Assembly (NCBI RefSeq): GCF_003439125.1
Contig: NZ_QSUU01000002.1
Coordinates: forward strand, 134,621 to 198,620
Source of the DNA: Collinsella sp. OM04-5
Lineage (GTDB): Bacteria > Actinomycetota > Coriobacteriia > Coriobacteriales > Coriobacteriaceae
Length of the DNA stretch: 64,000 bases
Direction: 5' to 3'
The translations under genes and the position numbers were made by a program. Positions 8,295-17,376 of this stretch are shown one piece after another (positions within the stretch are counted from its first letter, which is position 1; the number at the start of each line of letters is the position of its first letter). The notes under the pieces were generated by a model, which was not told where the DNA came from, did not search any database, and saw nothing but the letters and a program-made list of their open reading frames with translations.

Positions 8295-9047
8295 ATGGTT
8301 GATAAAAAGCAGATTTCCAAGCTCTACTCAGCCGCAAAGCTATCCGAAACCGAGCAAAGCGTACTCGAATACCTACTCAACAATATCGACACCCTCGATG
8401 ATATTGGCATAAAACCCGTCGCCATGGCATGCTTTACCAGCATGACGACAGTCATCAGGCTTTCGAAAAAGCTCGGCTACCGTGGCTACCGCGAAATGAT
8501 GTACGATCTCAAGCACCTTCAGCATGTCTCCCGCGAAATGAATCAATCACTCAAAGACAGTAGCGTCCACTTCGTATGCCACACCGGAGATGTAGACGTA
8601 TTCATCGCCGCCCTGCATCGCAACAGAATGATCGGAGTAAACGGAGAGGGCTTCTCACGCATCGTCGCGCAGTACATGGCGACCAAGCTCGTTGGACTTG
8701 GCTTTTTGGCCGTTATACAGGACTTCCTAGAAACCGATCAGTTTGTCGAATCCAACCGAAATACGCTCAGCTGCATGATGCTCATATCCAAATCGGGCCA
8801 GACAGAAGCCATCCTGGAAACCGCAAGGGCATGCCACGACGCGGGCATTACGACCCTCGCGTTTACCGGCAACGAAGACAGCGAGCTCGCCAAGACGGCA
8901 GACGCGATCTTTACGATACATGACGATCACCCAATGGATCTTAAGAACGTTAAGCCTAACTGCTTTACCGGAAGTTGTATTCTCGCATTCGAAGAACTAT
9001 TGAGTATCTGCCTTGACAATCTAAAACAAGAAGGCTTGGCTCCCTAA
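8295..9047 (+). CDS. RpiR/MurR-family transcriptional regulator
   Basis: 250 residues. The N-terminal HTH region has KPVAMACFTSMTTVIRLSKKLGYRGYREM, the usual RpiR helix-turn-helix, here quoted as key stretches around residues 35-63. A SIS sugar-phosphate-binding domain follows, with MLISKSGQTEAIL and LAFTGNEDSELAKTAD. The ATG at 8295 follows GGAAGGGAG. It sits between the GH4 and EIICB genes, both on the other strand, as GlvR-like regulators do. It most likely senses a sugar phosphate and controls the flanking genes from the 175-bp divergent region. Confidence 0.88.
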   Translation: MVDKKQISKLYSAAKLSETEQSVLEYLLNNIDTLDDIGIKPVAMACFTSMTTVIRLSKKLGYRGYREMMYDLKHLQHVSREMNQSLKDSSVHFVCHTGDVDVFIAALHRNRMIGVNGEGFSRIVAQYMATKLVGLGFLAVIQDFLETDQFVESNRNTLSCMMLISKSGQTEAILETARACHDAGITTLAFTGNEDSELAKTADAIFTIHDDHPMDLKNVKPNCFTGSCILAFEELLSICLDNLKQEGLAP

Positions 9048-9109
9048 ATCATGCGATAGGAAGCCAAGCCCTGGAATTGCGCTATGCAATTGAAAGCCAC
9101 TTGCGCGTT

Positions 9110-10774
9110 TTACTCGTCACCGAGAACTTCGTGCACCTCAGAAGCGACTTCGCCGACACGAGGACCGTAAATGACCTGGATTGCCTTGTCGCTCAGGCGG
9201 ATAACGCCCATAGCTTCAAGATTCTTGGTGAACACCTCGTCGTCTGCAACCTTAGAACCATCCTTGACAATCACGCGAAGACGTGAGATGCAGTTGTCAA
9301 GATCATCAATGTTGTCGGCTCCACCAAGCGCTTCGACAATGCCAACAGCAAGCGCGCTGTCCTTGGTCGCACGGCCCTGGACTGCCTTCTCGGGAGTGCT
9401 ATCAGACTCGCCCTTTGCCTCAGCGGCCTTTGCCTCGAACTCGGCTCTGCTGTTGATCAACTCAATATCGTCACCATCGTCTCGACCGGGCGTCTTGATA
9501 TCGAACTTAGTAATAAAGAACCGGAAGAGGAAGAAAGCTGCCAGGAAAAAGGCGGGGAGCAGAATAAGGTACGGAAGCAGATTAAGCTTCTCGGGGCGGA
9601 ATAAGAATGGGATCAGATCCTTGATATTTCCCTGGTACACCGAAACGCCCATTGCCTCCGAGAGAACTTCACCCAGTCCGGAAAGCGGAGCGTAAACGCC
9701 AAAGTAGAGCCAGGGGGCGGCAAACAGGAACGTAAAGAGAATAGGCTCCGTAACGCCAAAGAAAACAGTCGAAATCACTGTGGGGATTAAAAGACCAGCA
9801 ACCTTCTTGCGGTTCTGGGGCTTGGCACAAGACCACATAGCAAGGGCGATGCCCGGGAACAACGCGTAATCGTTAATGCCATAGCCAGCCATGAAGGCCC
9901 TAACCAAGAGCTTGTCGCTACTGGGAGAAGCGAGCTGTGCAAGCTGAATAGCGCTATTGCCCACCACGCGCGTTCCGTCGACGACCATGGAGCCGCCAAG
10001 CTCAGTCCAATACATGGGCGTCTCGAGCAGCGGATGCAAGCCAAACGGCACAAGGCTCTCGAGCACCCAGCGATAGACAAACGTACCGACCAGACCGGAG
10101 CCTTTCACGAACGTCGCAATACCCGAGAAGCATCCACCGATGACGGGCCAAACGAAGTACATGATGCCGCCCAGGACGCCACCGGCGACCAGCGATACAA
10201 TGGGAACCGTTCGACTGCCCGCAAAAAACGCCAGCGCCGTTGGAAGCTTGGTCTTGTAAAAACGGCCGGTGATCCAGGCGACCAGGCAGCCCACGATAAT
10301 GCCGCCAAAGACACCAGAGCTGTAGCCAAAAAAGCCGAGCGAGGTAGTGTAGAGTGCGGACTGCTCACTCGCCTGAATGGACGTAAGGCCGACCTTCTGA
10401 AGAGCTTCCACCGTTGTATTGTCGGCAGCCAAGCCAGCTGCTCCAAGCAGAATCTCAACCGTCTTGAGCATGGTGAGATAGCAGACAAGGGCAGAAAAGG
10501 CAGCCCAGCCCTTCTCTTTGCGAGACAAGGAGAAGGCGCAGCCGACGGCAAACAAAACACCGAGGTTTCCAATGATTACCTCGCCGAGACCCTTAAATAC
10601 CGAGAAGAACGTAAAGAGCGGCGAAGCGGCATACCAGTCCCAATTAACGCCAAGGGACACAAGGGTCAGTTCGGTCGTAAAAACGCTACCGATACCCAAA
10701 AAGAGACCGGAAATGGCAATGAGCGTAATCGGAACGAGCATTGCCTTTCCGAACGATTGGAATTTTTCTTTCAT
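9110..10774 (-). CDS. PTS system EIICB component, glucose/alpha-glucoside superfamily
   Basis: 554 residues. An EIIC membrane domain (about 1-420, roughly ten hydrophobic segments) carries sugar across the membrane. A linker rich in Glu and Ala follows. A C-terminal EIIB domain has the phosphorylated Cys495 in LDNCISRLRV. No EIIA domain is fused, so phosphate must come from a separate glucose-type EIIA such as the one at 18604. The start is fixed at 10774 by GAGGAGGG seven bases upstream. With the adjacent GH4 enzyme it resembles glvC/malX systems for maltose-like sugars. Confidence 0.9.
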   Translation of the reverse strand: MKEKFQSFGKAMLVPITLIAISGLFLGIGSVFTTELTLVSLGVNWDWYAASPLFTFFSVFKGLGEVIIGNLGVLFAVGCAFSLSRKEKGWAAFSALVCYLTMLKTVEILLGAAGLAADNTTVEALQKVGLTSIQASEQSALYTTSLGFFGYSSGVFGGIIVGCLVAWITGRFYKTKLPTALAFFAGSRTVPIVSLVAGGVLGGIMYFVWPVIGGCFSGIATFVKGSGLVGTFVYRWVLESLVPFGLHPLLETPMYWTELGGSMVVDGTRVVGNSAIQLAQLASPSSDKLLVRAFMAGYGINDYALFPGIALAMWSCAKPQNRKKVAGLLIPTVISTVFFGVTEPILFTFLFAAPWLYFGVYAPLSGLGEVLSEAMGVSVYQGNIKDLIPFLFRPEKLNLLPYLILLPAFFLAAFFLFRFFITKFDIKTPGRDDGDDIELINSRAEFEAKAAEAKGESDSTPEKAVQGRATKDSALAVGIVEALGGADNIDDLDNCISRLRVIVKDGSKVADDEVFTKNLEAMGVIRLSDKAIQVIYGPRVGEVASEVHEVLGDE

Positions 10775-11063
10775 CAATTCCCTCCTCAATGAGCCTCTAC
10801 AAACGACTATTGCACCCCACGTCCCCACACAGGCGAAACGGAAGACATGTTCGGCAATAGACACAAAGTGATTGTAGAAAGGGGCACACAAAATGCGCAT
10901 CGGCATCGCGTAATGCGGTTAAATCGACCGACGATTGCAAGTATTTACGAATCCGTAAACGGCAGCAAATAGGCAGCGAACGGCAACCTGCAGCGTAGGA
11001 CAGTCCCCGCAGGCCGACAATTACCGGTATTTTGGCTCATATTTATTGAATTGTTGCTCGCCC
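10775..11063. other. intergenic region, no gene recognised
   Basis: Gap between the EIICB start and the feoAB terminator. It must hold the EIICB promoter, read on the minus strand. I see no conserved RNA, repeat or convincing small gene in it. Confidence 0.5.
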
Positions 11064-11086
11064 AAAAGCGCGGAGCATCAACGCGC
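11064..11086 (-). terminator. short intrinsic terminator after feoAB
   Basis: On the minus strand a GCGCG/CGCGC stem with a nine-base loop is followed by TTTT, starting two bases after the feoAB stop codon. The stem and T-run are short, so its strength is doubtful. Confidence 0.5.
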
Positions 11087-11088
11087 CC

Positions 11089-13449
11089 CTAAGCCAACCC
11101 CAGCAATATGCCCGCCGAATGCACGACAAACGCCACGATCCAGGCGACCGTCACCTGAAACGCGAACACGGCAACGGCATAGCGCGCGCCCAACTCGCTC
11201 TTGACGGCGCCGATGGACGCCACGCAAGGCGGGTACAGCAGCGTAAAGACCAAGAACACGTAGGCGGTAAACGGCGAAAACATGGCTGACAGTGCCGCGG
11301 GAGAGGTTGCGCCCAAAAGCACCGTGAGCGTCGAGATGACGCTCTCTTTGGCAATAAGTCCCGTGACGAGCGCCGTGGATGCACGCCAGTCGCCAAAACC
11401 GAGCGGGGCCAACACCGGCGCGATGATGCTACCCAGACCGGCAAGCAAGCTTTGCGACTGATCGGCGACCACATTAAAGCGAATGTCGAACGTCTGAAGG
11501 AACCAGATGACCACGGTAGCGGCAAAGATGATGGTGAAGGCCTTGGTGATAAAGTCCTTTGCCTTATCCCATGCCAGCATCACCGTCGTCTTGACGCTCG
11601 GCAGGCGGTAGTTGGGAAGCTCCATGATAAACGGTACCGGGTCGCCCTTAAATGCCGTGCGATTGAGCACCAAAGCCGCGATGCAACCGACCGCGATGCC
11701 GATCAGATAGAGCGAGACCATGGCGGGTACCGTCGCCTGCGGGAAAAACGCCCCGCACAGCAGACCGTAGACCGGCAACTTGGCCGAGCAGCTCATGAAC
11801 GGCGTGAGCATGACCGTCATCTTGCGGTCGTGCTCGGATGGGAGCGTACGGGTCGACATGATAGCCGGCACGGTGCAGCCAAAACCAACGAGCATGGGCA
11901 CGAAGCTGCGGCCCGACAGACCAAAGCGGCGCAGCACCTTATCCATGACAAAGGCCACACGCGCCATGTAGCCGGAGTCTTCCAGAATGGAGAGGAACAA
12001 GAAGAGCACGACGATGATCGGCAGGAAGGCCAGCACGCTGCCCACGCCCGTAAGCACGCCGTCGACAGCCAGCGAGCGCACCACATCGTTGGTGCCGAAC
12101 GCTTTGAGACCCGCATCGGCCGAGGCGATGATGGCAGCGATGCCGTCCTCCATGAGTCCCTGCAACGCCGCGCCGATCACGCCAAACGTCAGCCAAAAAA
12201 CGAGGCCCATGATCACCAGGAACGCCGGGATGGCCGTATAGCGACCCGTCAGGATGCGGTCGATCTTGACGGAGCGCACGTGCTCGCGGCTCTCGTGCGG
12301 CTTGACGACGCAACGCCCGCACACGTCGCCGATAAAGCTAAAGCGCATATCGGCCAGCGCGGACAGGCGATCGGTGCCGGCCTCGCCCTCCATCTGGGTA
12401 ATGATGTGCTCGATGGCGTCGAGTTCGTTGCGATCCAGGTGAAGTGCCTCGGTTACCAGCTCGTCGCCCTCAACCAGCTTGGTCGCCGCAAAACGCACCG
12501 GAATATGCGCCGTCGCGGCATGGTCCTCGATAAGGTTCGCGATGCCGTGGATGCAGCGATGCAGCGCGCCGCCGTCCGGGCCATCGGGCGCGCAGAAGTC
12601 CAGGCGACCGGGGCGCTCGCGGAACCGCGCCACGTGCAAGGCATGATCAACCAACTCGCCGATGCCCTCGTTGCGGGCAGCGCTAATGGGGACAACAGGC
12701 ACGCCCAACAGGCTCTCGAGCAGGTTGACGTCCACGGCGCCGCCGTTGGCCGTCACCTCGTCCATCATGTTGAGCGCGATGACCATGGGGCGATCGAGCT
12801 CCATAAGCTGCAGCGTCAGGTACAAATTGCGCTCGATGTTGGTAGCGTCGATGATGTCGATGATGGCGTCGGGATGCTCATCCAGGATAAATTGACGGCT
12901 GACGACTTCCTCGCCCGTGTATGGCGACAGCGAATAAATACCAGGTAGGTCGGTGACGCTCGCCTCGGGGTGGTTACGGATGGCGCCGTCTTTGCGGTCG
13001 ACCGTCACGCCGGGAAAGTTGCCGACGTGCTGGTTGGAACCCGTCAGCTGGTTGAACAGCGTGGTCTTACCGCAGTTTTGGTTGCCGGCGAGGGCAAAAT
13101 GCAGCGGTGCGCCCTCGGGCACAGCCGTCTTTGCCGCACGGGGCGAATACGTCCCCTCGCCGAGTGCCGGGTGCTCCGTCGTACCGATTGCGGCGTTAAC
13201 GCGCGGGCCGGTATCGGTGTCGTGCACGCCCACGAGCTCGATGCGCGCGGCATCGTCTTTGCGCAGCGTGAGCTCGTAGCCACGCAAGCGAATCTCGAGC
13301 GGGTCGCCCATGGGGGCGTACTTCATCATGGTGACTTCGGTGCCCGGCGTTAGGCCCATGTCCAAAATATGCTGTCGGAGTGCCTGATCGTCCGATGCCA
13401 CCGATGCGACAACGGCGTCCTTTCCAATCTCGAGTGTATCGAGCTTCAC
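11089..13449 (-). CDS. feoB: FeoA-FeoB fusion, ferrous iron transporter
   Basis: 786 residues for cytoplasmic-membrane Fe2+ uptake. Residues 1-75 form an SH3-like FeoA domain (LRQHILDMGLTPGTEV). A GTPase domain follows with G1 GNQNCGKT (122-129), DLPGIYSL and NMMDEV. The C-terminal half is the membrane permease with the paired gate motifs FVPMLVGFGCTVPA and CSAKLPVYG. I chose the GTG at 13449 because GGGGGAGG lies nine bases upstream and the FeoA domain begins there; the open frame extends further without homology. A possible DtxR-type operator lies just upstream. Fused FeoAB proteins occur in several anaerobes. Confidence 0.93.
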   Translation of the reverse strand: MKLDTLEIGKDAVVASVASDDQALRQHILDMGLTPGTEVTMMKYAPMGDPLEIRLRGYELTLRKDDAARIELVGVHDTDTGPRVNAAIGTTEHPALGEGTYSPRAAKTAVPEGAPLHFALAGNQNCGKTTLFNQLTGSNQHVGNFPGVTVDRKDGAIRNHPEASVTDLPGIYSLSPYTGEEVVSRQFILDEHPDAIIDIIDATNIERNLYLTLQLMELDRPMVIALNMMDEVTANGGAVDVNLLESLLGVPVVPISAARNEGIGELVDHALHVARFRERPGRLDFCAPDGPDGGALHRCIHGIANLIEDHAATAHIPVRFAATKLVEGDELVTEALHLDRNELDAIEHIITQMEGEAGTDRLSALADMRFSFIGDVCGRCVVKPHESREHVRSVKIDRILTGRYTAIPAFLVIMGLVFWLTFGVIGAALQGLMEDGIAAIIASADAGLKAFGTNDVVRSLAVDGVLTGVGSVLAFLPIIVVLFLFLSILEDSGYMARVAFVMDKVLRRFGLSGRSFVPMLVGFGCTVPAIMSTRTLPSEHDRKMTVMLTPFMSCSAKLPVYGLLCGAFFPQATVPAMVSLYLIGIAVGCIAALVLNRTAFKGDPVPFIMELPNYRLPSVKTTVMLAWDKAKDFITKAFTIIFAATVVIWFLQTFDIRFNVVADQSQSLLAGLGSIIAPVLAPLGFGDWRASTALVTGLIAKESVISTLTVLLGATSPAALSAMFSPFTAYVFLVFTLLYPPCVASIGAVKSELGARYAVAVFAFQVTVAWIVAFVVHSAGILLGLA

Positions 13450-13496
13450 GTCCGTGTTCCTCCCCCGGCGCCCACAGGGCGTTGTATTTATGTTCA

Positions 13497-13525
13497 CCAT
13501 GGCTAACCGTTTGCCATGGCTAACC
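13497..13525. promoter_or_regulatory. direct-repeat operator candidate upstream of feoAB
   Basis: The 12-mer CCATGGCTAACC occurs twice, at 13497-13508 and 13514-13525, with a 17-bp period; a related TTTTAACCATG follows. Each copy contains GGCTAACC, which is half of the DtxR/IdeR iron-box consensus. The position, about 50 bases before the feoAB start, suits an iron-dependent repressor. The regulator is inferred, not seen in this window. Confidence 0.45.
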
Positions 13526-13626
13526 AATTTTAACCATGCATGATAGCGCGAACATGCAACGATGTTCAATCAACAGATCGGTGCAGGGGGGATTCTGGGC
13601 CATTGCTTCCCAGACGGGCCTGCTGC

Positions 13627-13796
13627 GGAAACCGAATCCCACTCCGGAACACCTAAACGGGATGGGCTTTCCGGTTGAGGCATCTAGCGGAAACTGCAGC
13701 CCGGAATCGGCGCTCAGACTGGGATGCAATTTCCCAATGGAGCCCTCGGGGAAACTGCGGCCCGGAATCTGCTCTCGAAACGGGACGCGGTTTCCC
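13627..13796. repeat. three tandem structured repeats of 61-62 bp
   Basis: Units begin at 13627, 13689 and 13750. Each starts with GGAAAC and ends with TTTCC about 47 bases later, and each can fold into a hairpin. The second stem segment varies in a compensated way: TGCA with TGCA in unit 2, GCG with CGC in unit 3; the CCC/GGG pair is kept in all. The stretches 13526-13626, 13797-13929 and 13974-14086 hold nothing else I recognise. The array lies between feoAB and the APC permease; function unknown. Confidence 0.75.
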
Positions 13797-13929
13797 CGAG
13801 GACCGAAGCAGCCGCCCGCCCCTCGACAAAATGATCCGTTCCCTCCGTCGCATGCGGAACATCCAAGGAGTGTCCCAGGGTGCCGGCACAATAGGAACGT
13901 CCCCAGCTGCCGGCAGCATTTCGCCGCAA

Positions 13930-13973
13930 CAACAAAAGCCCGCGCTGGCAACAAATGTCACCTGCGCGGGCTT
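13930..13973 (-). terminator. intrinsic terminator after the APC permease gene
   Basis: Minus-strand stem AAGCCCGCGC/GCGCGGGCTT (13964-13973 with 13936-13945), 18-base loop, followed by TTTGTTGTTG. It is about 115 bases beyond the permease stop and is the only terminator-like hairpin in that direction before the feoAB region. Confidence 0.75.
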
Positions 13974-14086
13974 GGTGGGCGCTCACAAAGGCACGTTACA
14001 GAGGCCCACGTCAGTTATGGATTACCGAACGGCACCGGCACGCGATGCCTCCGTCGGCTTACCAAGCGATGAAGCTTGCCGCAGTC

Positions 14087-15550
14087 TTAGACTATCGGCG
14101 CAATGCCGGCAAAGTGCAGATACAGCGAAATGATTGCCACGACAATGACCACCGCTGCGATCAGCTTGTCGTGCAGATGCGGAAGCACCGGTTTACCGCG
14201 GCCTCGCTCGCCCAGCATATAAACGGGAATGGCCGGAGCAAAAAGAATCGTCGTGATCATAACGCCCTGAAGACCCGTCGACCACACCAGGAACAATGTG
14301 TAGATGAAGCCGAGCGTACCGAAGAAGCGGGCTTTGCCGACGCTGGGCGCATGCGGCCCGTCCAGATGCTCGTTCTTCCAGCCAATCACCATGTAATAGG
14401 CAGCCGAGCAGACATACGGAACCAGAATCGTGTTGACTGCGCAGCTATAGAAGAACTGGTAGGTGCTCGCCGCCACATACGACACGATCAAGAAGAGCTG
14501 CGTAATGCCGGAGCTCACGAGAACCGTTACCACCGGGGCGTCGTGCTTGTTCGTCTTGGCAAACGCCAGCGGGAAGGATCCCTGGCGCGCCGCCTCGAAC
14601 GGCGTCTCGGACGCAATGATGACATAGCCCAGCAGCGCGCCGACCAACGAAAGGATAACGCCAAGGTTTACGATGGCAGCACCAACCGGACCGATTGCGC
14701 ACTCGAGAATTCCCGCCATGGAGGGCGTTGCAAGCTGTGCCATCTCCTCTCGCGGCATAATGCCGAGCGACAGCATAGAAATAATCAAATACAGGACAAA
14801 GACCGCCGCAAATCCGAGCGCCGTCGAGCGACCGACGTCACGCACGTACTTTGCGCGGCCCGAGATGACAACGGCGCCCTCGATGCCCGTGAAGACCCAG
14901 ACAAGGGCAATCATGGTCGAGACAACCTGCTCGCCAAAGCCAGGACCAGCCGGCTCTCCCCAGAAGTTGTCCATAAAGATATCGACGTTGAACTTGCCCA
15001 GGAGCACAATGCTCAGCACAAAGAGTCCCAGCGGCACCAGCTTCGCCAAGGTGACAATCGTGTTAATGCCCGCAGCCTCCTTAACGCCACGAAGCACAAG
15101 GGCGGTAAGGAACCACAAAAACACGCTGGCGCAGACGATAGAAAGCAGGTTGTTGCCCGCGCCAAACGCAGGGAAGAAATAGCCCAGCGCGCTAAACAGC
15201 AAAAGTGCAAAGCTCACGTTGGAAAGGCATGCGCTGATCCAGTAGCCCCAGGCGGAGTTGAATCCAATGTAATCGCCAAAACCGGCCGCAGCGTATGCAT
15301 AGATGCCACCGGTCAGGTCGGGACGGGCTTGAGACAAACCGTTGAACACCATCATCAACGCAAAGACGCCAATAAAGCAAATTCCCCACGAGACGATAAC
15401 CGCACCGGTATTGGCTCCGCCTGCCGCCATATCGCCGGCAAGAGAAAAGATACCGCCGCAGATGCTCGCAGTGATGACCATCATGGTCAGACGGAAGAGA
15501 TCCAGACCATTGGGGTCGATAATCTCGTCGTTAGAAGTTTTAGAGGCCAT
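14087..15550 (-). CDS. APC-family amino acid permease (arginine/ornithine antiporter type)
   Basis: 487 residues with about twelve to thirteen membrane segments. The N-terminal TMMVITASICGGIFSL has the glycine-rich helix 1 of APC transporters. GIEGAVVISGRAKY in helix 6 matches the basic amino acid/polyamine antiporter group (ArcD, YjdE, LysI). It lies 109 bases downstream of the dimethylargininase-like gene in the same direction, which suggests exchange of an arginine derivative or of the citrulline/ornithine product. The exact pair of substrates is inferred from context. A terminator follows at 13930-13973. Confidence 0.82.
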   Translation of the reverse strand: MASKTSNDEIIDPNGLDLFRLTMMVITASICGGIFSLAGDMAAGGANTGAVIVSWGICFIGVFALMMVFNGLSQARPDLTGGIYAYAAAGFGDYIGFNSAWGYWISACLSNVSFALLLFSALGYFFPAFGAGNNLLSIVCASVFLWFLTALVLRGVKEAAGINTIVTLAKLVPLGLFVLSIVLLGKFNVDIFMDNFWGEPAGPGFGEQVVSTMIALVWVFTGIEGAVVISGRAKYVRDVGRSTALGFAAVFVLYLIISMLSLGIMPREEMAQLATPSMAGILECAIGPVGAAIVNLGVILSLVGALLGYVIIASETPFEAARQGSFPLAFAKTNKHDAPVVTVLVSSGITQLFLIVSYVAASTYQFFYSCAVNTILVPYVCSAAYYMVIGWKNEHLDGPHAPSVGKARFFGTLGFIYTLFLVWSTGLQGVMITTILFAPAIPVYMLGERGRGKPVLPHLHDKLIAAVVIVVAIISLYLHFAGIAPIV

Positions 15551-15659
15551 TGTATGTGCACCCCCTTCATCATGTGATCGAACGAAAGATGGCCCGGACG
15601 TCCCGAATCGGGTGCCGGGCCATCGGTCAAGCGATCATCAGACTGTTACAGCTATCGCG

Positions 15660-16436
15660 TTAGAAGCGCAGCGACAGGCAAGAAAGGCCGCCGTCGACCT
15701 TGCGATACTCGGAGGTGTCGACGACGAGTGTCTTGTAGCCCAGATCCTGCACGGCCTTGAGCACAGTCGGATAGCCCTCGGCAACGATGACCGTACCGTT
15801 GACCCAGATGCAGTTGGCGCCGTACGCCTCGTCCTCGGGCACGACGATCTTGTTGTACTGGGCAAAGTCAGGCTTATCGATGAACTCACCAGAGACGAGC
15901 ATGTTGTTGTCCTCGATGTAGTTGACGCCCGTCTTGAGGTGCAGGACCTCCTCCAGCGGAACCTCAGAACCCTCGAGGCCCCAGCCCTCGAGAATCTCAC
16001 AGAACTGGCGAATGCCCTCTTCGTTGGTACGAGCGGAGCGACCGACGTAGAAATGGTCACCGACCATCATGACGTCGCCGCCGTCAAGCGTGCCCGGAGA
16101 AACGATGTGCTTGACATGCTCGTCGTCAAAGAAGCGACGGACGGCCGGCTCAATCTCGTCCTTCTCGCCGTTGCGGCTATCGGCGCCGGGGTTGGTAATG
16201 ATGGCGCCGCAGCGAGTGATAACGGCCGGATCTTCGACGAAGCAGCTGTCGGGATACTGCTCGAGTGCCGGCAGCACCGACACGTCAACGCCGCACTGCT
16301 CGAGCGCATGCTCATAATCGTAGTGCTCCTCGATGGCGCGCTCGTAGATGGGCTGGCCAAGCTCGGGGGCACTCGTGATGCCATTGCTCAGGGACTTGCC
16401 GGGGCGGCGGATGATGACGTGGCTGAACTTGGTCAT
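15660..16436 (-). CDS. dimethylargininase (DDAH)-like amidinohydrolase
   Basis: 258 residues, the length of bacterial NG,NG-dimethylarginine dimethylaminohydrolases, which release citrulline from methylated arginines. The guanidino-modifying fold is evident from DSCFVEDPAV (63-72), TLDGGDVM and NYIEDNNML. The nucleophile is Cys253 in GGLSCLSLRF at the extreme C-terminus. Classical arginine deiminases are about 410 residues, so this is not ArcA. The ATG follows AGGAGGATC. Citrullination of free arginine remains an alternative. Neighbours are a permease and a divergent GntR regulator. Confidence 0.85.
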   Translation of the reverse strand: MTKFSHVIIRRPGKSLSNGITSAPELGQPIYERAIEEHYDYEHALEQCGVDVSVLPALEQYPDSCFVEDPAVITRCGAIITNPGADSRNGEKDEIEPAVRRFFDDEHVKHIVSPGTLDGGDVMMVGDHFYVGRSARTNEEGIRQFCEILEGWGLEGSEVPLEEVLHLKTGVNYIEDNNMLVSGEFIDKPDFAQYNKIVVPEDEAYGANCIWVNGTVIVAEGYPTVLKAVQDLGYKTLVVDTSEYRKVDGGLSCLSLRF

Positions 16437-16533
16437 GATGATCCTCCTTGGATCTCTTAGCAGAGAGCGGGACTTCTTCGCGCCCGCCTTCCTTTCGATG
16501 GCTTTATCTTAGGGCGGTTTTCCTGTTTTGTAT

Positions 16534-16545
16534 ATTGTATACAAT
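16534..16545. promoter_or_regulatory. palindromic operator candidate for the GntR regulator
   Basis: ATTGTATACAAT is a perfect 12-bp palindrome in the 255-bp divergent region between the dimethylargininase-like gene and the GntR gene. FCD-type GntR proteins bind short palindromes with TTGTnnACAA-like cores. Assignment to the adjacent regulator is inferred. Confidence 0.5.
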
Positions 16546-16691
16546 CCTGAACGGTAGGTATTCTTCGGTAAGCGTATTCTTACGTATCGGCGCAAAGTAG
16601 CATGATTTAGCTGGTCGTTCTATAATTCAACTGAGCTATTCAAGTGAAACGTATTTGCTTTTAGAAATATACCGTTAAGGAACATAGGCTC

Positions 16692-17342
16692 ATGGAAACG
16701 CTCAGAAAGCCCCTGAAGGACCACGTATACGACTATATTTCGAGCCGTATTGACGCCGGCGAGCTTTCGGCCGGCGACCGGCTGAGCGAGCAGGCGATCT
16801 GCGATGCCATGGGCGTGTCGCGCACGCCGGTCCGCGAAGCGCTCATCCAGCTCGCAAGCGACGGCTATCTGGACAATCTCCCCCGCCGCGGATTCCGCGT
16901 CCGTGGGTTCGATCAGCAAAACGCCGTTGAAGTCTTTGAGATTATGGGGCCGCTCGACGGGCAGGCCGCATATCTCGCCTGTCCGAATCTAACTGACGAC
17001 GATATTACGCAGCTGAAATTTCTCGTCGGCTCCATGGACCTCGCGATCCAAGGCGGTCTCATCCGTAAGTATGACGACATTCAGCGAGACTTTCACCTTA
17101 CGTACTTCAACCGCTGTGGCAACGACCGTCTGCGCGATATGATCTCGCAGCTCGAGCGTTGCTTTATCAAGCGCGATTACGAGACTGTTGACCAAGAGAC
17201 GGCTTGCAAACTGCTCAATAAAGCCAACAACGAACATGCTCATATTCTTGAGTTGTTCGAAGCACGAGACGCGACGGGCGTGCGCGACTACGTTCGCGAT
17301 GTCCATTGGAACACGGAAAACGCCCAGTTCACCGTTTGGTAG
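16692..17342 (+). CDS. GntR-family (FCD subgroup) transcriptional regulator
   Basis: 216 residues. The winged HTH spans about 8-72 with the classic SEQAICDAMGVSRTPVREAL segment. An all-helical FCD effector domain follows (about 78-210), with DFHLTYFNRCGN and NEHAHILELFEARD carrying the metal-binding histidines expected of this group. It is divergent from the hydrolase/permease pair and shares with it a region containing a perfect palindrome. It is likely to regulate that pair in response to an amino acid or organic acid. Confidence 0.88.
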   Translation: METLRKPLKDHVYDYISSRIDAGELSAGDRLSEQAICDAMGVSRTPVREALIQLASDGYLDNLPRRGFRVRGFDQQNAVEVFEIMGPLDGQAAYLACPNLTDDDITQLKFLVGSMDLAIQGGLIRKYDDIQRDFHLTYFNRCGNDRLRDMISQLERCFIKRDYETVDQETACKLLNKANNEHAHILELFEARDATGVRDYVRDVHWNTENAQFTVW

Positions 17343-17376
17343 AAATACAACAAGGAAAGCTATCAGACGCCCATCT

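Noticed and set aside
8120..8320. 67-codon N-terminal extension of the GH4 gene
   Set aside because: It runs through the divergent promoter region; GH4 homology starts at MKLTVIGGGG, which has its own ribosome site.
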